Assembly (NCBI GenBank): GCA_003427395.1
Contig: BFEA01000274.1
Coordinates: forward strand, 1,648,631 to 1,678,362
From: Chara braunii
Lineage: Eukaryota; Streptophyta; Charophyceae; Charales; Characeae
Direction: 5' to 3'
Length of the DNA stretch: 29,732 bases
Shown here: one piece after another, positions 20,158-29,732 of the stretch
How positions within the stretch are numbered: position 1 is the stretch's first letter
Layout: the number at the start of each line of letters is the position of its first letter
Notes under the pieces: generated by a model
Told to the model about the DNA's origin: nothing
The model's input: only the letters and a program-made list of their open reading frames with translations
Database searches by the model: none
Translations under genes and position numbers: made by a program

Positions 20158-20380
20158 CGCGTGACCTATCCCTTTCCTGTATACCCTTGCAAGTTACAGC
20201 CATCTATTGGACTGCATGCATAACTGTATGACATATTGTTCATGTTTTCTTCACGACTAAGTGTATCAAATTGAAAAAGATTATATGAATGAAATAAGAA
20301 TCCTGCCTGATGGAAGAAAATACCTTAAATTAACCAAGGGGGAACATAAATTGTTTGGAGTTAAAAAATAAGGTGGTGCG
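20158..20380. other. Unassigned spacer
   Basis: Nothing recognised, apart from a stretch near 20166-20190 that weakly resembles the DNA downstream of the second hairpin-repeat copy (CTATCCC/CTATACCC phrases). Confidence 0.4.
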
Positions 20381-21480
20381 ATGGAGGCTCATGTGTGAGT
20401 CGTTATACTACTTATGCATGCACTGACTCAACTAAAGGTTGACGATGATGTACTCATGCTTGAGCTACCTTACTATCTGTCGGATCGATTGTCGTCAAGA
20501 AGGGAGTGATGGTTCACATTTAGAAACGACTAAGAGAGACTCTTGCGCGGGTCACCGTGATAACCTACCGGACCAGTCTCCGAAGGCGGTAGAATACCCA
20601 TATGTGGGTTTCACACTTGTCATCTAAGACTTGGACGATTAACGCGATCACAAGGTGGCAAGCTACTCCTATGTGTGTTACCTTACCACCTTGATTACCT
20701 AGGGATTTGCTTGAGATTGAAAAGTGGAGGAATAATTATGTGAATCTATTCCAATGCCTACATGAATTAATGGGCTAGCAATGACATATACCAAACAATA
20801 GCGTACGGTAGGAGGGGTGAAGGCTTTTGTGAGAGTCATCGCGCCACTTGTCTGAAAACTACACATAATGTGATACTAATTTCATAAGCGAAAGGTTAGA
20901 ACAACTTCGATAAAAGGTTGTCTTACTGATCGCCTACGAATTAGATAAGTAGTATGAAACTCATGTATGGGTCTTCCTAGTACTTGTTTGATATCCGACT
21001 AGCGAAAGTTAGAAAGAAGAAGGAGTGCGGAAGGTTAAGCAATAGTAGAACACTCATGTATGCTATTTGCTTTAAGTATGACTAATTATTTGATTAATTA
21101 CTAACAAACTGTTCATCCAATACTAAACCAAAGGGATGTGGGTTTTGGGTACTAACTTCCCTTCTTATTAACGGTTCAGAAAGGTTCAGTCTTTACAATT
21201 ACTCGAGGTGTAATAGGGGGCTCCTATGAGGGTCATCCTATTCACACACTTGAGTCTAAGACTGACTAACGATTTGCAAGAAGTAGACACATTGCTACTC
21301 TTTCTCTACCGACTTACTTACTCCCAGGCACTCCGATCACCAAGCAGGTAGTAGGAAGGCTTCAGTAGGAGAGATCGACTACTCATTACCCAAGGAAGTA
21401 GTAGGGGGACCCTTGTTAGGGTCAGCCAATTACTTACTTGATTCTGTACTGCTGCATGTGAACTGTTACAATGAGGTAAT
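20381..21480 (+). repeat. Irregular array of small related hairpins
   Basis: A 14-nt dyad with a four-base loop recurs about ten times in the same orientation: GCTCATGTGTGAGT (20387), ACTCATGCTTGAGC (20452), ACTCTTGCGCGGGT (20539), ACCCATATGTGGGT (20596), ACTCCTATGTGTGT (20665), GCTTTTGTGAGAGT (20823), ACTCATGTATGGGT (20959), ACTCATGTATGCTA (21052), GCTCCTATGAGGGT (21220), ACCCTTGTTAGGGT (21409). Most are preceded by an AAGG...GTAG-AGGG-like purine phrase and followed some ten bases later by ACTTG. Spacing ranges from about 55 to 190 bases. Several stems stay paired through both-sided changes. I know no family with this form; it could be a very old satellite. Confidence 0.65.
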
Positions 21481-21901
21481 CTATCCAAATATTTCCAATA
21501 TCATCAGATGCATTAATTACTTCCCTGCAGCAGGGAAAGATTAACCTCGTGCCCTTGAAGTATTGTCCTACCTCTAAAACCATCAGCATCGATCACCCAA
21601 AAACTTGCAAGAAGGGGAAAAAAAAACTTAAAACCCTCAGCAACCTACATCCTCTTTGGGGGCGATCGACAACCCTTCATGATTAGAGATTGAGGGCCGG
21701 TCAGCTCTAATCAAAAGAGGGTGGTCATCTATCCTACTCCGACCCGACGGCCGACGGAGAAGAACAAATCACCGTGTAGAAACAACAGATAGAAGGGAGG
21801 GGGAATGGCAAAGTGATCTTTTAACCCCAAGCCCCATCTTGCCTGACACATCACTCCGCATATTCCCCCCCCCCCCACCACTTCGCCAATATTTTTGCCG
21901 T
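21481..21901. other. Unassigned DNA
   Basis: No gene recognised. A poly-C run lies near 21866-21877. Confidence 0.45.
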
Positions 21902-21931
21902 TATTGTTGTTGTTGCGATTACGACTGTTAT

Positions 21932-21990
<59 letters not shown>
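21902..21990. repeat. (TTG)n microsatellite
   Basis: Long TTG repeat with a short interruption at 21916-21932. The minus-strand poly-Asn frame (21729-22031) is an artefact of it. Confidence 0.95.
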
Positions 21991-22458
21991 TTAATCTCCA
22001 GGGTGTTGTAGAGGCCAGTTACTAGGCTCACATTGATCGCCGGAAGCTGTCAGCCATGATTGCCCTGCAGAGACAGGGCTACCTTCTCATCCCATTCTCA
22101 CGTCAATACTCCTAGCGCATCCCCTATCCCTACTATCCTACCTCAGTGTGACCAGCACTCAGGACCATTACCCTACCATCGAGGGGAACTTGGACCGAAC
22201 AGTAGTGACAGGCACCAGAGCTAGTGACCCAGCCCTGGTGGAAGCATAGTCGAACGAACCTCGTCGCACGGGAACTTCGAACACCAGGCCGGAGAAAATA
22301 TAGACAAAGAGTGGTGAGAGAAAGATATTTAGATGAGAAAGAGGAGATGGAAGCGGAGGGAAATAAGGAGGAGAGAACAAAGCCGGGGAAGATGACGATT
22401 ACACCCAGCGCCCAACACCCAAGAGAAGAAGATGATAAATTAAATGAGAAGTAAAACT
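21991..22458. other. Unassigned DNA
   Basis: A 76-residue Lys/Glu/Arg-rich plus-strand frame (22224-22454) is the only open stretch of note. I recognise no motif, and a minus-strand frame overlaps it. Confidence 0.4.
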
Positions 22459-22838
22459 AAGATGTTAAGAAAAAAGTGTACAATGTCCACGACATAGTTG
22501 ATGATGACTAACAACTCTCTCCAATGATGATGAAGATGATCGCAACCTGCAAGAAACAAGACAGACAAGAAGACAATACAATGCTCGGATAGACAGTAGC
22601 GTCGTTGATGAAGACCTCCAAGCGCTCCCTAAAGACAAGCAACACCCCTCCTGATTAGTTCCCTGATGACGATGATGACGGTGGACAGCGCCCTGATGAT
22701 GCAGACGAAAGGCTCCCTGATGGTCTTCCTACTCACACCCCTTCTTTAATATCCGCACTTCGGTAAACCAAGGGCTAACTCCACTGTACTCCACAGGTGT
22801 TGACGAAGCCAACACCTCCAAGGCCAAATGCCACGTNT
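22459..22838. repeat. 380-bp tandem duplication, copy 1
   Basis: GATGTTAAGAAAAAAGTGTA occurs at 22461 and again at 22841, and the two units match along their whole length at about 95% by eye. Each unit ends with the hairpin GGTGTTG-ACGAAGC-CAACACC followed by CAAGGCCAAATGCCACGT. Few differences mean the duplication is recent relative to the other families here. Ambiguous base at 22837, at the junction. Confidence 0.95.
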
Positions 22839-23218
22839 AAGATGTTAAGAAAAAAGTGTAGAATGTCCACGACACAGTTGATGATGACTAACAGCTCCCT
22901 CCAATGCTGATGAGGATGATCGCAACCTACAAGAAACAAGACAGACAAGAAGACAATACAATGCCCGGATAGACAGTAGCGCCGTTGATGAAGACCTCCA
23001 AGCGCTCCCTAAAGACAAGCAACACCCCTCCTGATCAGTTCTATGATGACGATGATTCCGGTGGACAGCGCCCTGATGATGCAAACGAAAGGCTCCCTGA
23101 TGGTCTTCCTACTCACACCCGTTCTTTAATATCCGCACTTCGGTAAACCAAGGGCTAACTCCACTGTACTCCACAGGTGTTGACGAAGCCAACACCTCCA
23201 AGGCCAAATGCCACGTGC
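22839..23218. repeat. 380-bp tandem duplication, copy 2
   Basis: Second head-to-tail unit. Differences from copy 1 are scattered and do not respect any reading frame, and stops occur in all frames, so there is no protein. Confidence 0.95.
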
Positions 23219-24121
23219 GAAAACGCAGCTGCGGCAATGGAGTGTGAACGTGGGACTCATACAGATTCCACGAGTCTGATCTTCTGCCACGTCAACCCGT
23301 GGCGTGGCGCGATCAAGCGCCTCTGATCCCCCACGCGTACGCTAAGCGCCGAATGTGAAGAAGGAGTAACCAACACATTCGTTCTTCATCACCCAGGGTC
23401 TCTCTGGCGAACACACCATAACCACTGCTTGTGTCAAGCATTCACACAATGTCCATAGCCAGTGCACGCACTAGCCACCGCCGCCGCGTCAACCCCAGCT
23501 CTTGCACTGGCTCCAGCGCACTCGCCACAGGCAGCGCACGTGCCGGCTCCAGCGCTCGCACTCACACCATATCTAGCGCGCTCATTACAAGCAGCGACCG
23601 CACCAGTCACAACACTCGTGCAAGCCCTGAGGTCAGCAGTGTCAGCGCTAGCGTATGCGCCATCCTAGCAGGTATGCCATGCGGTGCAATTCTCACCCCA
23701 GAGTACTTCCTCCCAGCCCTATGGTTATGTATGTGTGAATGTCCGGTATTGTAGGTATGTGCCCGCAGGCTATCTGTATGTGTTTTTTGTAATCATTATG
23801 CGCGTGGACCCGTAGCAGACGCTACTCCCCACCATGGAGCATCTGCGAAGTGAATACCAGTGAGAGGTGCTCTTATCACCTCTACCAGTGTCCGTGTAAG
23901 CCATGTGTAGGTAGTATGTATAGGAGCCCTAGAAACACCTTGCCTCAACGCAGCGGAGGGGCGACCCTATGCGCCCTTAATCTGCTGCCAACGAATAGAC
24001 AGCCCTCCTCCAGAAGCCCGATCATCGGCTGAGGCTCCTCCCCCCCCAAAGGACCCCATGCCAACTTGCTCTATCCTCAGTAGAGACTGTCTCCCACCTA
24101 TCAGCAGAATCCGGTGTCGTA
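23219..24121. other. GC-rich stretch with degenerate CAGCGC repeats
   Basis: At 23455-23670 phrases such as GGCTCCAGCGC, CACTCGCCACAGGCAGCGCA and CTAGCGCGCTCATTACAAGC repeat in decayed form. In one frame they read as a 68-residue Ala/Pro/Leu-rich peptide (23462-23668), in another as a Ser/Thr/Arg-rich peptide. Openness in two frames points to repeat structure, though a low-complexity coding segment is not excluded. 23305-23321 is GGCGC/GCGCC. Confidence 0.45.
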
Positions 24122-24147
24122 CCAAATACCCTTACAAGGGTATTTGG
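24122..24147. repeat. 26-bp palindrome, copy 4
   Basis: CCAAATACCCTT-AC-AAGGGTATTTGG, all twelve pairs Watson-Crick: the T-G pair of copies 1 and 2 is a C-G pair here. Bases just outside (GTACCA on one side) resemble the complement of the context of copy 1 (TTGGTCCGACA), so this may be an inverted remnant of the fold-back interior. Confidence 0.9.
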
Positions 24148-24394
24148 CGTGTCTTCTGCAAGTCGCACTAGTGCAACCTCGTCCGTCTGACGGCGCGCGC
24201 GCGGGAGGAAGCCTTGGTCCTCGACTGGGCGAGCGGTGAGTGCGGGGTACAGACGGCAAGGCGTGACCATGCGCGGCCTGGGTATGTGTGGCGTCGCGGG
24301 CAAGAGGGGCGCGCGACCCCTCGTCCCATTACCCCTTTGTGTTCCCCCACGTCTATTTTTATTCATTATTCTGTTTATTATTAGTGTTTTTTGT
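24148..24394. other. Unassigned GC-rich spacer
   Basis: No feature recognised. Minus-strand frames of 60-114 residues have no known motif. Confidence 0.4.
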
Positions 24395-24965
24395 CACGCC
24401 CGCATTTGCTGGTAACCGGTTCTGAGGCCGACGCCGGGTACGGTGGCCGATATGGCAGCCGGAGACTTTGGGTAGGCCCATCGAGACTCCGGCGTGATTG
24501 GGGCCTTGACAAAATCTGACCCGCGTCGGAACACGGGCCAAAAAGTTCAACGTGCATGCGGGACGGTGGGGGCCGGGTCCGTGAGGAGGAAGAAACCAAG
24601 GTGGTGAGGCTGCCTGTGGGTGCAGTCCGCATTTGCTGTGAGAGGTTGAGGCCCGAGGAATGGGGAACCGTGCCCTTGGCGTAGCGGGTCTCAAGAGTTG
24701 GGCACCTGTAGGAGGCTGCTGCATTACAGACTGTGCGGCAAGTCGTCCCGGCTGCCGTTGCATGGAACTTGCCCCCACCTCAATTTTTGAGGTTCTGGTC
24801 GCCCCGACAAAATTTCTGTATCCTCCGTCTTGAATCTCAGACCAGGGAGTGCGACGTGCATGTGACCCAGTGAGTGACTGGCCCACGGGACGGAAGAAAC
24901 CTGAGTGGGAACCCTCCGCAGGGGCACCGTCCGCCAATCATGGTCTGCTGTGAGAGGTTTGAGTA
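24395..24965. repeat. Diverged ~230-300-bp tandem units
   Basis: CCGCATTTGCTG...GAGG recurs at 24400 and 24627 and as CCGCCAATCATGG...GAGAGG at 24929. GACAAAATCTG (24508) matches GACAAAATTTCTG (24807), ACGTGCATGCGGG (24551) matches ACGTGCATGTGACC (24854), and GAGAGGTTGAG (24640) matches GAGAGGTTTGAG (24952). A 192-residue minus-strand frame covers two of these units and shows the same internal duplication; I do not recognise it. Confidence 0.7.
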
Positions 24966-25530
24966 TGAGCAGGCTTACTAAGGCCCAACAGATGGTGACT
25001 GATGCCTTAGCAGGGACGGGGCGGAAGGCACTACAGGGCGAGGGCTGCAACAGTACAACCCCCCACTTCGGTCTTCAATGTTCTCATTTGAATATTTGCT
25101 ACTACCACCAAGATCTGCACCAGGCCATGCTCCACCCAGGCTCACACTGTTTGGTTCAGCAGTGGGCTTGAGCACTTCCATGCGCTGCAGCATCGTAGCC
25201 ACTGCGGCAGCCAAGCATATGCTGCACTTTGCAGCACCGCCCGAGGTCGATTTATATGGGAGGTAAGTTGTTTCTCATTCCTTAGTGGAAATCAACTTCC
25301 AAGATCATCTTCCCGCCATAGATATGAAAGCCATCACTGCGGTGCCTGGGTTAGTGTGCATATTAGGGCAGATGGAAGTAGGAGCTAGCATAGGAGGGAG
25401 TAAGAAGACAGCAAGAGCGATGGCGGAGACAGGAGCTGGGCGGCAGCGAGCAGATAGTGCAGCAGGTAGCAAAGGTAGTGGGAGCAGGTGCTGAGGCAGA
25501 GGACGACGAACAACAGGCAACAGGGGAGAA
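24966..25530. other. Unassigned DNA
   Basis: No gene recognised. The end becomes purine-rich with AGCAG/GGCAGCGAGCAG phrases that lead into the next tandem family. Confidence 0.4.
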
Positions 25531-25985
25531 AGAATCCGGACGGGATTCTGTGCCCGGTGCATGTGTAGCAGGGAAGATGGCAGCGAGGTGAGACTGGGTG
25601 CTACATATGGAGGAGTGTACCTAGGCGCAGATATTGGGGGGGCATGCATCTAGAAGAAGTGGGGTGACAGCGGGGCTGTGCTAGCAGCAGCAGGCAAAAA
25701 GGGGCAGCGGAGGTCCTGAGAAATGGCGGAAGTGAGTGAACCGGGATGGACTTCTGTGCCCGGTGCATGCACAGAGCAAGGAAGAAAGCAGCAAGCTATG
25801 CCGGGGGGGAGGCAGACGCTGAGCAGAAAGGGAATAGCGATGGACTGATCAGGCGGGCGCAGTAGAGAGGATGGAAAGAGGCGACGGGAAAGCAGAAAAT
25901 AATGGGATGAATAAGTGAATGAATCCGGACGGCTTACCGCCCGAGGTACATGCGGGGAGGATACAGGCTATGGCAGGAGCAGGCA
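25531..25985. repeat. Diverged ~190-205-bp tandem units
   Basis: Three copies of a phrase: AATCCGGACGGGATTCTGTG then CCCGGTGCATG (25533), AACCGGGATGGACTTCTGTG then CCCGGTGCATG (25739), and AATCCGGACGGCTTACCG then CCCGAGGTACATG (25922). Each is followed by a G/A-rich GGGAAGATGGCAGC-like stretch. Spacing is about 205 and 185 bases. Confidence 0.75.
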
Positions 25986-26460
25986 GAGTAGGTGAGGGTG
26001 AAAAAGTGTAGAACCTGCCCGACTTTTGACGAAATTAGGTGGGAAGAGGATCGAATATGGGGCTTTGAGAAAGGGCGAATCCAACTACGTAGTAAGTTTT
26101 AGGAAAAGGTTAGTAGAAAGGAAGGTAGAAGAAGAACTTGCTGCGCGGAGATGGCGAAGGTGAAGGAGAAGGGGGGATGGAAAGACATGTACCTCCCTCG
26201 TTTCTAGGCGGAATCGAGCGAGGGAGGATGCGTTTTTGGGGTTTTGGCCCCGGGCGAGTCAAATGGAACGGTTAGTTTGATCAATAAGTTAGTAGATTAC
26301 GAGTTAGCAGAGAAAAGCATGTCGAGGAGAATGGAGATGGGGGGCTAGAAGTTAGTTGATTCGTTGGTTCGTTGATAGGATCAAGGGGAGGGGTTAGCAC
26401 TATATGGGCTTTAGTGATGGGCGAATCCGATAGTAAGATCGGATATCAGAGCCAGTGGTC
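25986..26460. repeat. Diverged ~345-bp tandem pair
   Basis: ATATGGGGCTTTGAGAAAGG then GCGAATCC (26056) recurs as ATATGGGCTTTAGTGATGGG then CGAATCC (26401). Between them the sequence is purine-rich and contains no recognisable gene. Confidence 0.6.
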
Positions 26461-27057
26461 GGTCTCAACGATGTGACTTGTTGGGGCAGCGTGCGGGGGG
26501 GATGGCTTCAGATCGGTGGATAAATCTCTCCGCGTTTTAGCGGGAGATTCATTCTCGTATCGTATATCGGGCGAGGAAAGAAGTAGCTCGAGGTTTTGGC
26601 ACGTCACGAATCTAACGGCCGTGACAGGTTCTCGGTTCGAGCGGTGGTTCCGCTGGAGTGGCTGGTAGGAGCTGCGGAGCAACTACGGGAAGTTTTGGAG
26701 CACGGCCGCAAATCTTTTTATACTTTAGAGGGAGGTTCATCCCCATCTGTACGTGTGGTGGAAAACGAGCATGGTGACTGAGGAGACCTACCTGTTTGGC
26801 GGCGCGTTGCTCGTCTGTCCAGGGAGGAAGTCACTTTCTATCTCCCTGCGTGTATGGCAGAACAACAGCGTGGGATGGGCCGAACATCGAACTACAGCGC
26901 CAAACTGTCGGCCAGGTTATACGAGGGCAGAGTGTGGGTATGACGCACGGGAGTGCGCGATCAGCAGAGAGAGAGAGAGAGAGAGGCAAGGTTGGACCTA
27001 CCTTGCGGGTATGCTGGTTGATCGGGCGGTATGGCGGTGTAGCGGACCTCGGGTTGG
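26461..27057. other. Unassigned DNA with two copies of the ~45-bp motif
   Basis: TTTTAGCGGGAGATTCATTC (26535) and CTTTAGAGGGAGGTTCATCC (26723) are copies 4 and 5 of the motif at 12954, 13313 and 13443. GTCACG/CGTGAC at about 26603-26627 is a small dyad. A GA dinucleotide run sits at 26967-26984. Overlapping plus-strand frames at 26753-27113 have no known motif. Confidence 0.5.
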
Positions 27058-27189
27058 CCTGTGAGACCAGCCTCTTGGCCTGTTCTCACAGGCCTGTGTT
27101 ATATTCGGGGTAGGTCAGTCCAGGCCGGTACCTCTGTCGGTACCAGCCAGTCCAGTCCAGTCCCGTCAGTCCGCTGGGGTATACCCCAG
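27058..27189. repeat. Cluster of palindromes
   Basis: CCTGTGAGA (27058) pairs TCTCACAGG (27084). GGTACC occurs twice with six bases between (about 27127-27144). CAGTCCAGTCCAG is a short direct repeat. 27174-27189 is the perfect 16-bp palindrome CTGGGGTATACCCCAG. Confidence 0.8.
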
Positions 27190-27451
27190 CCATTGTCTGT
27201 TTTCAGATTCATTCATCACTTGCACATTTTGGAGTACGTGCGTTGGAGTCTTGCGTGGGGAGCTGCGTTGTGCCAACTTGCTCCCCCTTCTTCCTCCATC
27301 TCCATCTCTGTCACTAGCGGAGCACCACACCTGGTGGGTCCGCTACAGGCGGTCTTGTAATCTCAGAGCGTGGGGTGAACATGTGTCGGTAAGGGTGATG
27401 TGTCTATGCGCCTCCCGCCACCACTTCGTAAGACTGTCTGTTGTATTACGA
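27190..27451. other. Spacer upstream of the rRNA-like copy
   Basis: No promoter or external-transcribed-spacer feature can be identified. Overlapping frames of 80-100 residues carry no motif. Confidence 0.4.
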
Positions 27452-28440
27452 TACCTGGTTGATCCTGCCAGTAGTCATATGCCTGTCTCAGCAAATTGAG
27501 TCACGCCCGACTGAGTATGGGCACCCTACACTGATTGAACTGTGAGTGGCTACTAAGACAACTACCATCTTACTTGGTGGAAATTCTAAAACTGATATGA
27601 GCAGCATATCCCGACTTTTGAACGGGATGTGTGTGTTGGAGGAAGAGGCAGATTCGGATCTGACTGTTGCTGAGGCGAATCAAGGGAGCTGGAGACTTAC
27701 CTGCCGGTCGGAGCATTGCTAATCCTATCAATGGAGTTAGGCTCCCTCTAACTTTTTGCGTGCATGACTAGCATTGCGCATTTCCATGTTTTTCGGAGGA
27801 TTCATTCCGGATTCTGCTTGTCTCGGGATTGGTCGTTCTTGTTCGTTCAGAGTACATGCAGCGGCATGCAGTAGGAGGGATCGTCACAAAGCCCATATCA
27901 GCCTTCACGTATATCCCTATGACTGTTAACTGGAAATAGATGCTTAGCTTTGTGCTCACACACGCCGGGGTTGGTGAACCTGGCCACCTGCCAAGTGCGA
28001 GGTTTAGTTTTGGATAGCAGACATAGGACATGGCATCGGCCCAAGGGTGAGCAGGCAATGCGAGATAAACGGGAAGTTCGGTCATACTGCCAAATAATGG
28101 GGTATACCCGCGAATGATCCAGCGAGAGTCTACTCATGTTTCAAGGCAGATTCACCATTCCTCCGTATGTCTGAGGAACAGCGGAAGTCATCGAGATCGT
28201 GGCCAACCGTGAGTCACTGTTCCTATCCGATGCCCTCAGGAGTGGACCCCACAGCAATGGCAAAGTATGTGCAGGGATTAAGAAGGAGAAGTTGGGCCTA
28301 TTATGGGCAGTGCGGATGAACCAAGGGGCGAGCTATGGTGCCGAACTGCGTACCAGCAAAGGATCAACGGAAATTGTGGATAGGCGGGTTTTGGTGCGTT
28401 GAACTAGCCAGGCGCAGAAAAGTGGGGGATTGACGACAAC
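27452..28440 (+). pseudogene. 18S (SSU) rRNA-like pseudogene, 5' part
   Basis: TACCTGGTTGATCCTGCCAG and the bases after it to about 27490 match the universal 5' end of eukaryotic 18S rRNA with one change (CATATGC-C-TGTCTC). Further anchors follow in the right order: GAACTGTGAGTGGCTAC (27537), GGAAATTCTAAAACTGATATG (27579), ATATCCCGACTTTTGAACGG (27606; plant-type wording), CCTATCAATGG (27725), GGAGGATTCATTCCGGA (27795), AACAGCGGAAGTCATCGAGA then ACCGTGAGTC and CCGATGCC (28177-28234), GGGGCGAGCTATGGT (28325), AAGGATCAACGGAA (28359), GGATTGACGAC (28427). The universal GCCAGCAGCCGCGGTAA segment and the 3' third are not found, and about 300 bases are missing between anchors, so it cannot be a working rRNA. 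The first 40 bases are far better kept than the rest. Confidence 0.75.
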
Positions 28441-29053
28441 AACTGTGTTTGAAGTACACAGCAGTTACAGTTCGTTATATCCAACATCGTGTATCCTTAC
28501 GATGCCTTGTTGGTTCGTGTGAGGGCTGAGTGCGCTGCATCTTTGATTGTGTGTTGTTGCTAGACGTTGGGGCAGAATGGTATTGTAATCATAATCAGGG
28601 CACATGATGCCGCAAAAGAGGAGAGTTGAGTTCGCGTCGTGGGGGTTGAGCATGATGTATACCGCTGCTACTGCTGCTGATTACGGTCGTTGTTGAGGGA
28701 AAGACTACCGAGTGCAGTCTGATGGGGCCAGAAGAGATTGGGGGTGCAGGTGTCAGCACGGTGCGTTGCCAACAAAGAGCTGCCAGTAGCGGCATAACAG
28801 ACTGGTCACGACTGCAGATGGAGGACTGGAACGTGCCAGTGCATCTTTTGACTCACCGATGCTTCTGCTGTTGCAGCCTTTGAGCGGCCTATTGCGATAT
28901 TCCACTGCGCTGCTGGTGGTACTTATCATATATTGGTTGTGTATGTGCTATATAGCACGACGCTGATGCATGGCTACAGGGCTGATTGCTGAGCACGGTT
29001 GCTATGGGCGCTGACAACCTTCTTAGACTGCGCAGCTGGGTTGATCCAACTAG
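28441..29053. other. Unassigned DNA after the rRNA-like copy
   Basis: No ITS, 5.8S or 28S motif seen. The ACACCGCCCGTCGC and GGATCATT landmarks of a complete 18S 3' end are absent. No gene recognised. Confidence 0.5.
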
Positions 29054-29345
29054 CAAAAGGGGATCATTGCTGCAAATTGGAGAGTCGTCAGGGAGTCAAC
29101 AAGTGGCAGTTTGACTATAGTTGACTGAGTAGGCTGTGTTTTGTTGGGGGTTGACTACGCATCACCAACATTTTGATATAGTGTGAGGGAGATGTGCTCT
29201 AGTGTCAAGTGGCGGTGCCATTTGAGATCGAGGCAGTGAGACTTGGAGGCATGATCAGGCTTGTGAAGGGGGTTATTACCGCGAGTTGGAGGGTCGTTAG
29301 AAAGTCAGCAACTGATGATTTGACCTCAGTCTGACCGGGCTGCTG
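29054..29345. repeat. Diverged ~209-bp tandem pair
   Basis: AAAAGGGGATCATTGCTGC then AAATTGGAGAGTCGTCAG (29054) corresponds to GAAGGGGGTTATTACCGC then GAGTTGGAGGGTCGTTAG (29264) over about 82 bases, ending TAGGCTG and CGGGCTGCTG. Most differences are C/T or A/G exchanges. Confidence 0.75.
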
Positions 29346-29560
29346 CGCGTTTTGGCCACCATTGCGGGGCCCTCAGACGCATGAAGATTACAAGGCCCTC
29401 TCCTGAAAGTTGAGTCAGTCCCCCTCTTGTGGCTCGAGAGTCTGAAACCCCTCACTCTATCCTTCTTACTCCCAGTCTAATCCTGGTTACGAGAGGAAGG
29501 CGGCAGGCGGGATTGCAACCCGTAGGACCGCAGCAAGCCTCTGTGGGGAGTCATCCCACC
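29346..29560. other. Unassigned spacer
   Basis: An 89-residue plus-strand frame (29429-29698) covers part of this and the following hairpin repeat; I recognise no motif. Confidence 0.4.
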
Positions 29561-29619
29561 GATTGCGGGAGCTCTGCCAGAACTCAGGAGGAGTTCTGGA
29601 GGCAGGGAACTGTCAGGTA
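29561..29619 (+). repeat. 59-bp hairpin-bearing dispersed repeat, copy 2
   Basis: GATTGCGGGAGCTCTGCC leads into CCAGAACTC-AGGAG-GAGTTCTGG (29577-29599), nine perfect pairs. Compared with copy 1 at 20099, stem positions three and four from the loop differ on both sides with pairing kept. Downstream DNA (CCCCTCTATACCCATG) also resembles that of copy 1. Confidence 0.8.
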
Positions 29620-29732
29620 TATATCTTTCTGTCTGTATGACCCCTCTATACCCATGTTTGACTATCCCCCTCTAAGTTTGATTGGCATATGCATGTGATG
29701 ACCCTATGATTTTACTTTCTTTTCGGGATTTA

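Noticed and set aside
23462-23668. Ala/Pro-rich 68-residue frame
   Set aside because: A second frame is also open across the same degenerate CAGCGC repeats, which points to repeat structure.
24359-24937. 192-residue minus-strand frame
   Set aside because: It is laid over diverged ~230-300-bp tandem units and repeats their duplication; no recognisable motif.

Overview
This is nuclear DNA from a eukaryote with a repeat-rich genome. I find no protein-coding gene in it that I would defend. The open frames are short, or they run through trinucleotide repeats (a TAA tract reads as poly-Asn, poly-Ile or poly-Leu depending on frame), or they lie inside dispersed repeats whose copies show no coding constraint. 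Two clues point to a streptophyte (plant or charophyte-like green alga). A decayed small-subunit rRNA copy at 27452-28440 carries plant-type wording around its early helices, and a 19-base match to the 3' end of plant tRNA-Asp, CCA included, lies at 4832-4850. Species cannot be assigned from this window.

Layout. 1-545: end of a 70-bp tandem array followed by a run of adjacent hairpins; this is a second copy of the left half of a fold-back element seen whole at 14889-16821. 546-4700: AT-leaning non-coding DNA with many dyads. 4786-5075: two tandem copies of a tRNA-Asp/primer-binding-site-like block. 6871-9200: an 862-bp unit in tandem, with (TAA)n tracts at the unit boundaries and diverged copies downstream; a further copy lies inverted at 18190-18520. 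9388-9965: degenerate TGTGAC minisatellite and an inverted repeat. 10030-11840: four related units, each bounded by a trinucleotide tract. 11850-13550: compound (CT)n(CA)n tracts around a 900-base assembly gap, with a short dispersed motif between them. 13560-14400: pyrimidine-rich DNA. 14889-16821: fold-back element. 17028-19860: ATT, ACAG and purine microsatellites separated by unassigned DNA. 20099-21425: a hairpin-bearing repeat, then an irregular array of about ten small hairpins. 22459-23218: 380-bp tandem duplication. 24122-27190: several further low-copy tandem families and palindromes. 27452-28440: SSU rRNA-like pseudogene. 29054-29620: another tandem pair and a second copy of the hairpin repeat from 20099.

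The dominant theme is decayed tandem and inverted duplication, not genes acting together. The best candidates for something undescribed are (i) the irregular array at 20387-21422, whose 14-nt hairpin keeps pairing while its stem letters change; (ii) the 59-bp repeat at 20099 and 29561, whose stem differs by paired substitutions; (iii) a 26-bp palindrome family with four copies; and (iv) the fold-back element that carries two of those palindromes. All similarity and pairing statements come from reading by eye; no alignment, folding or database search was run.
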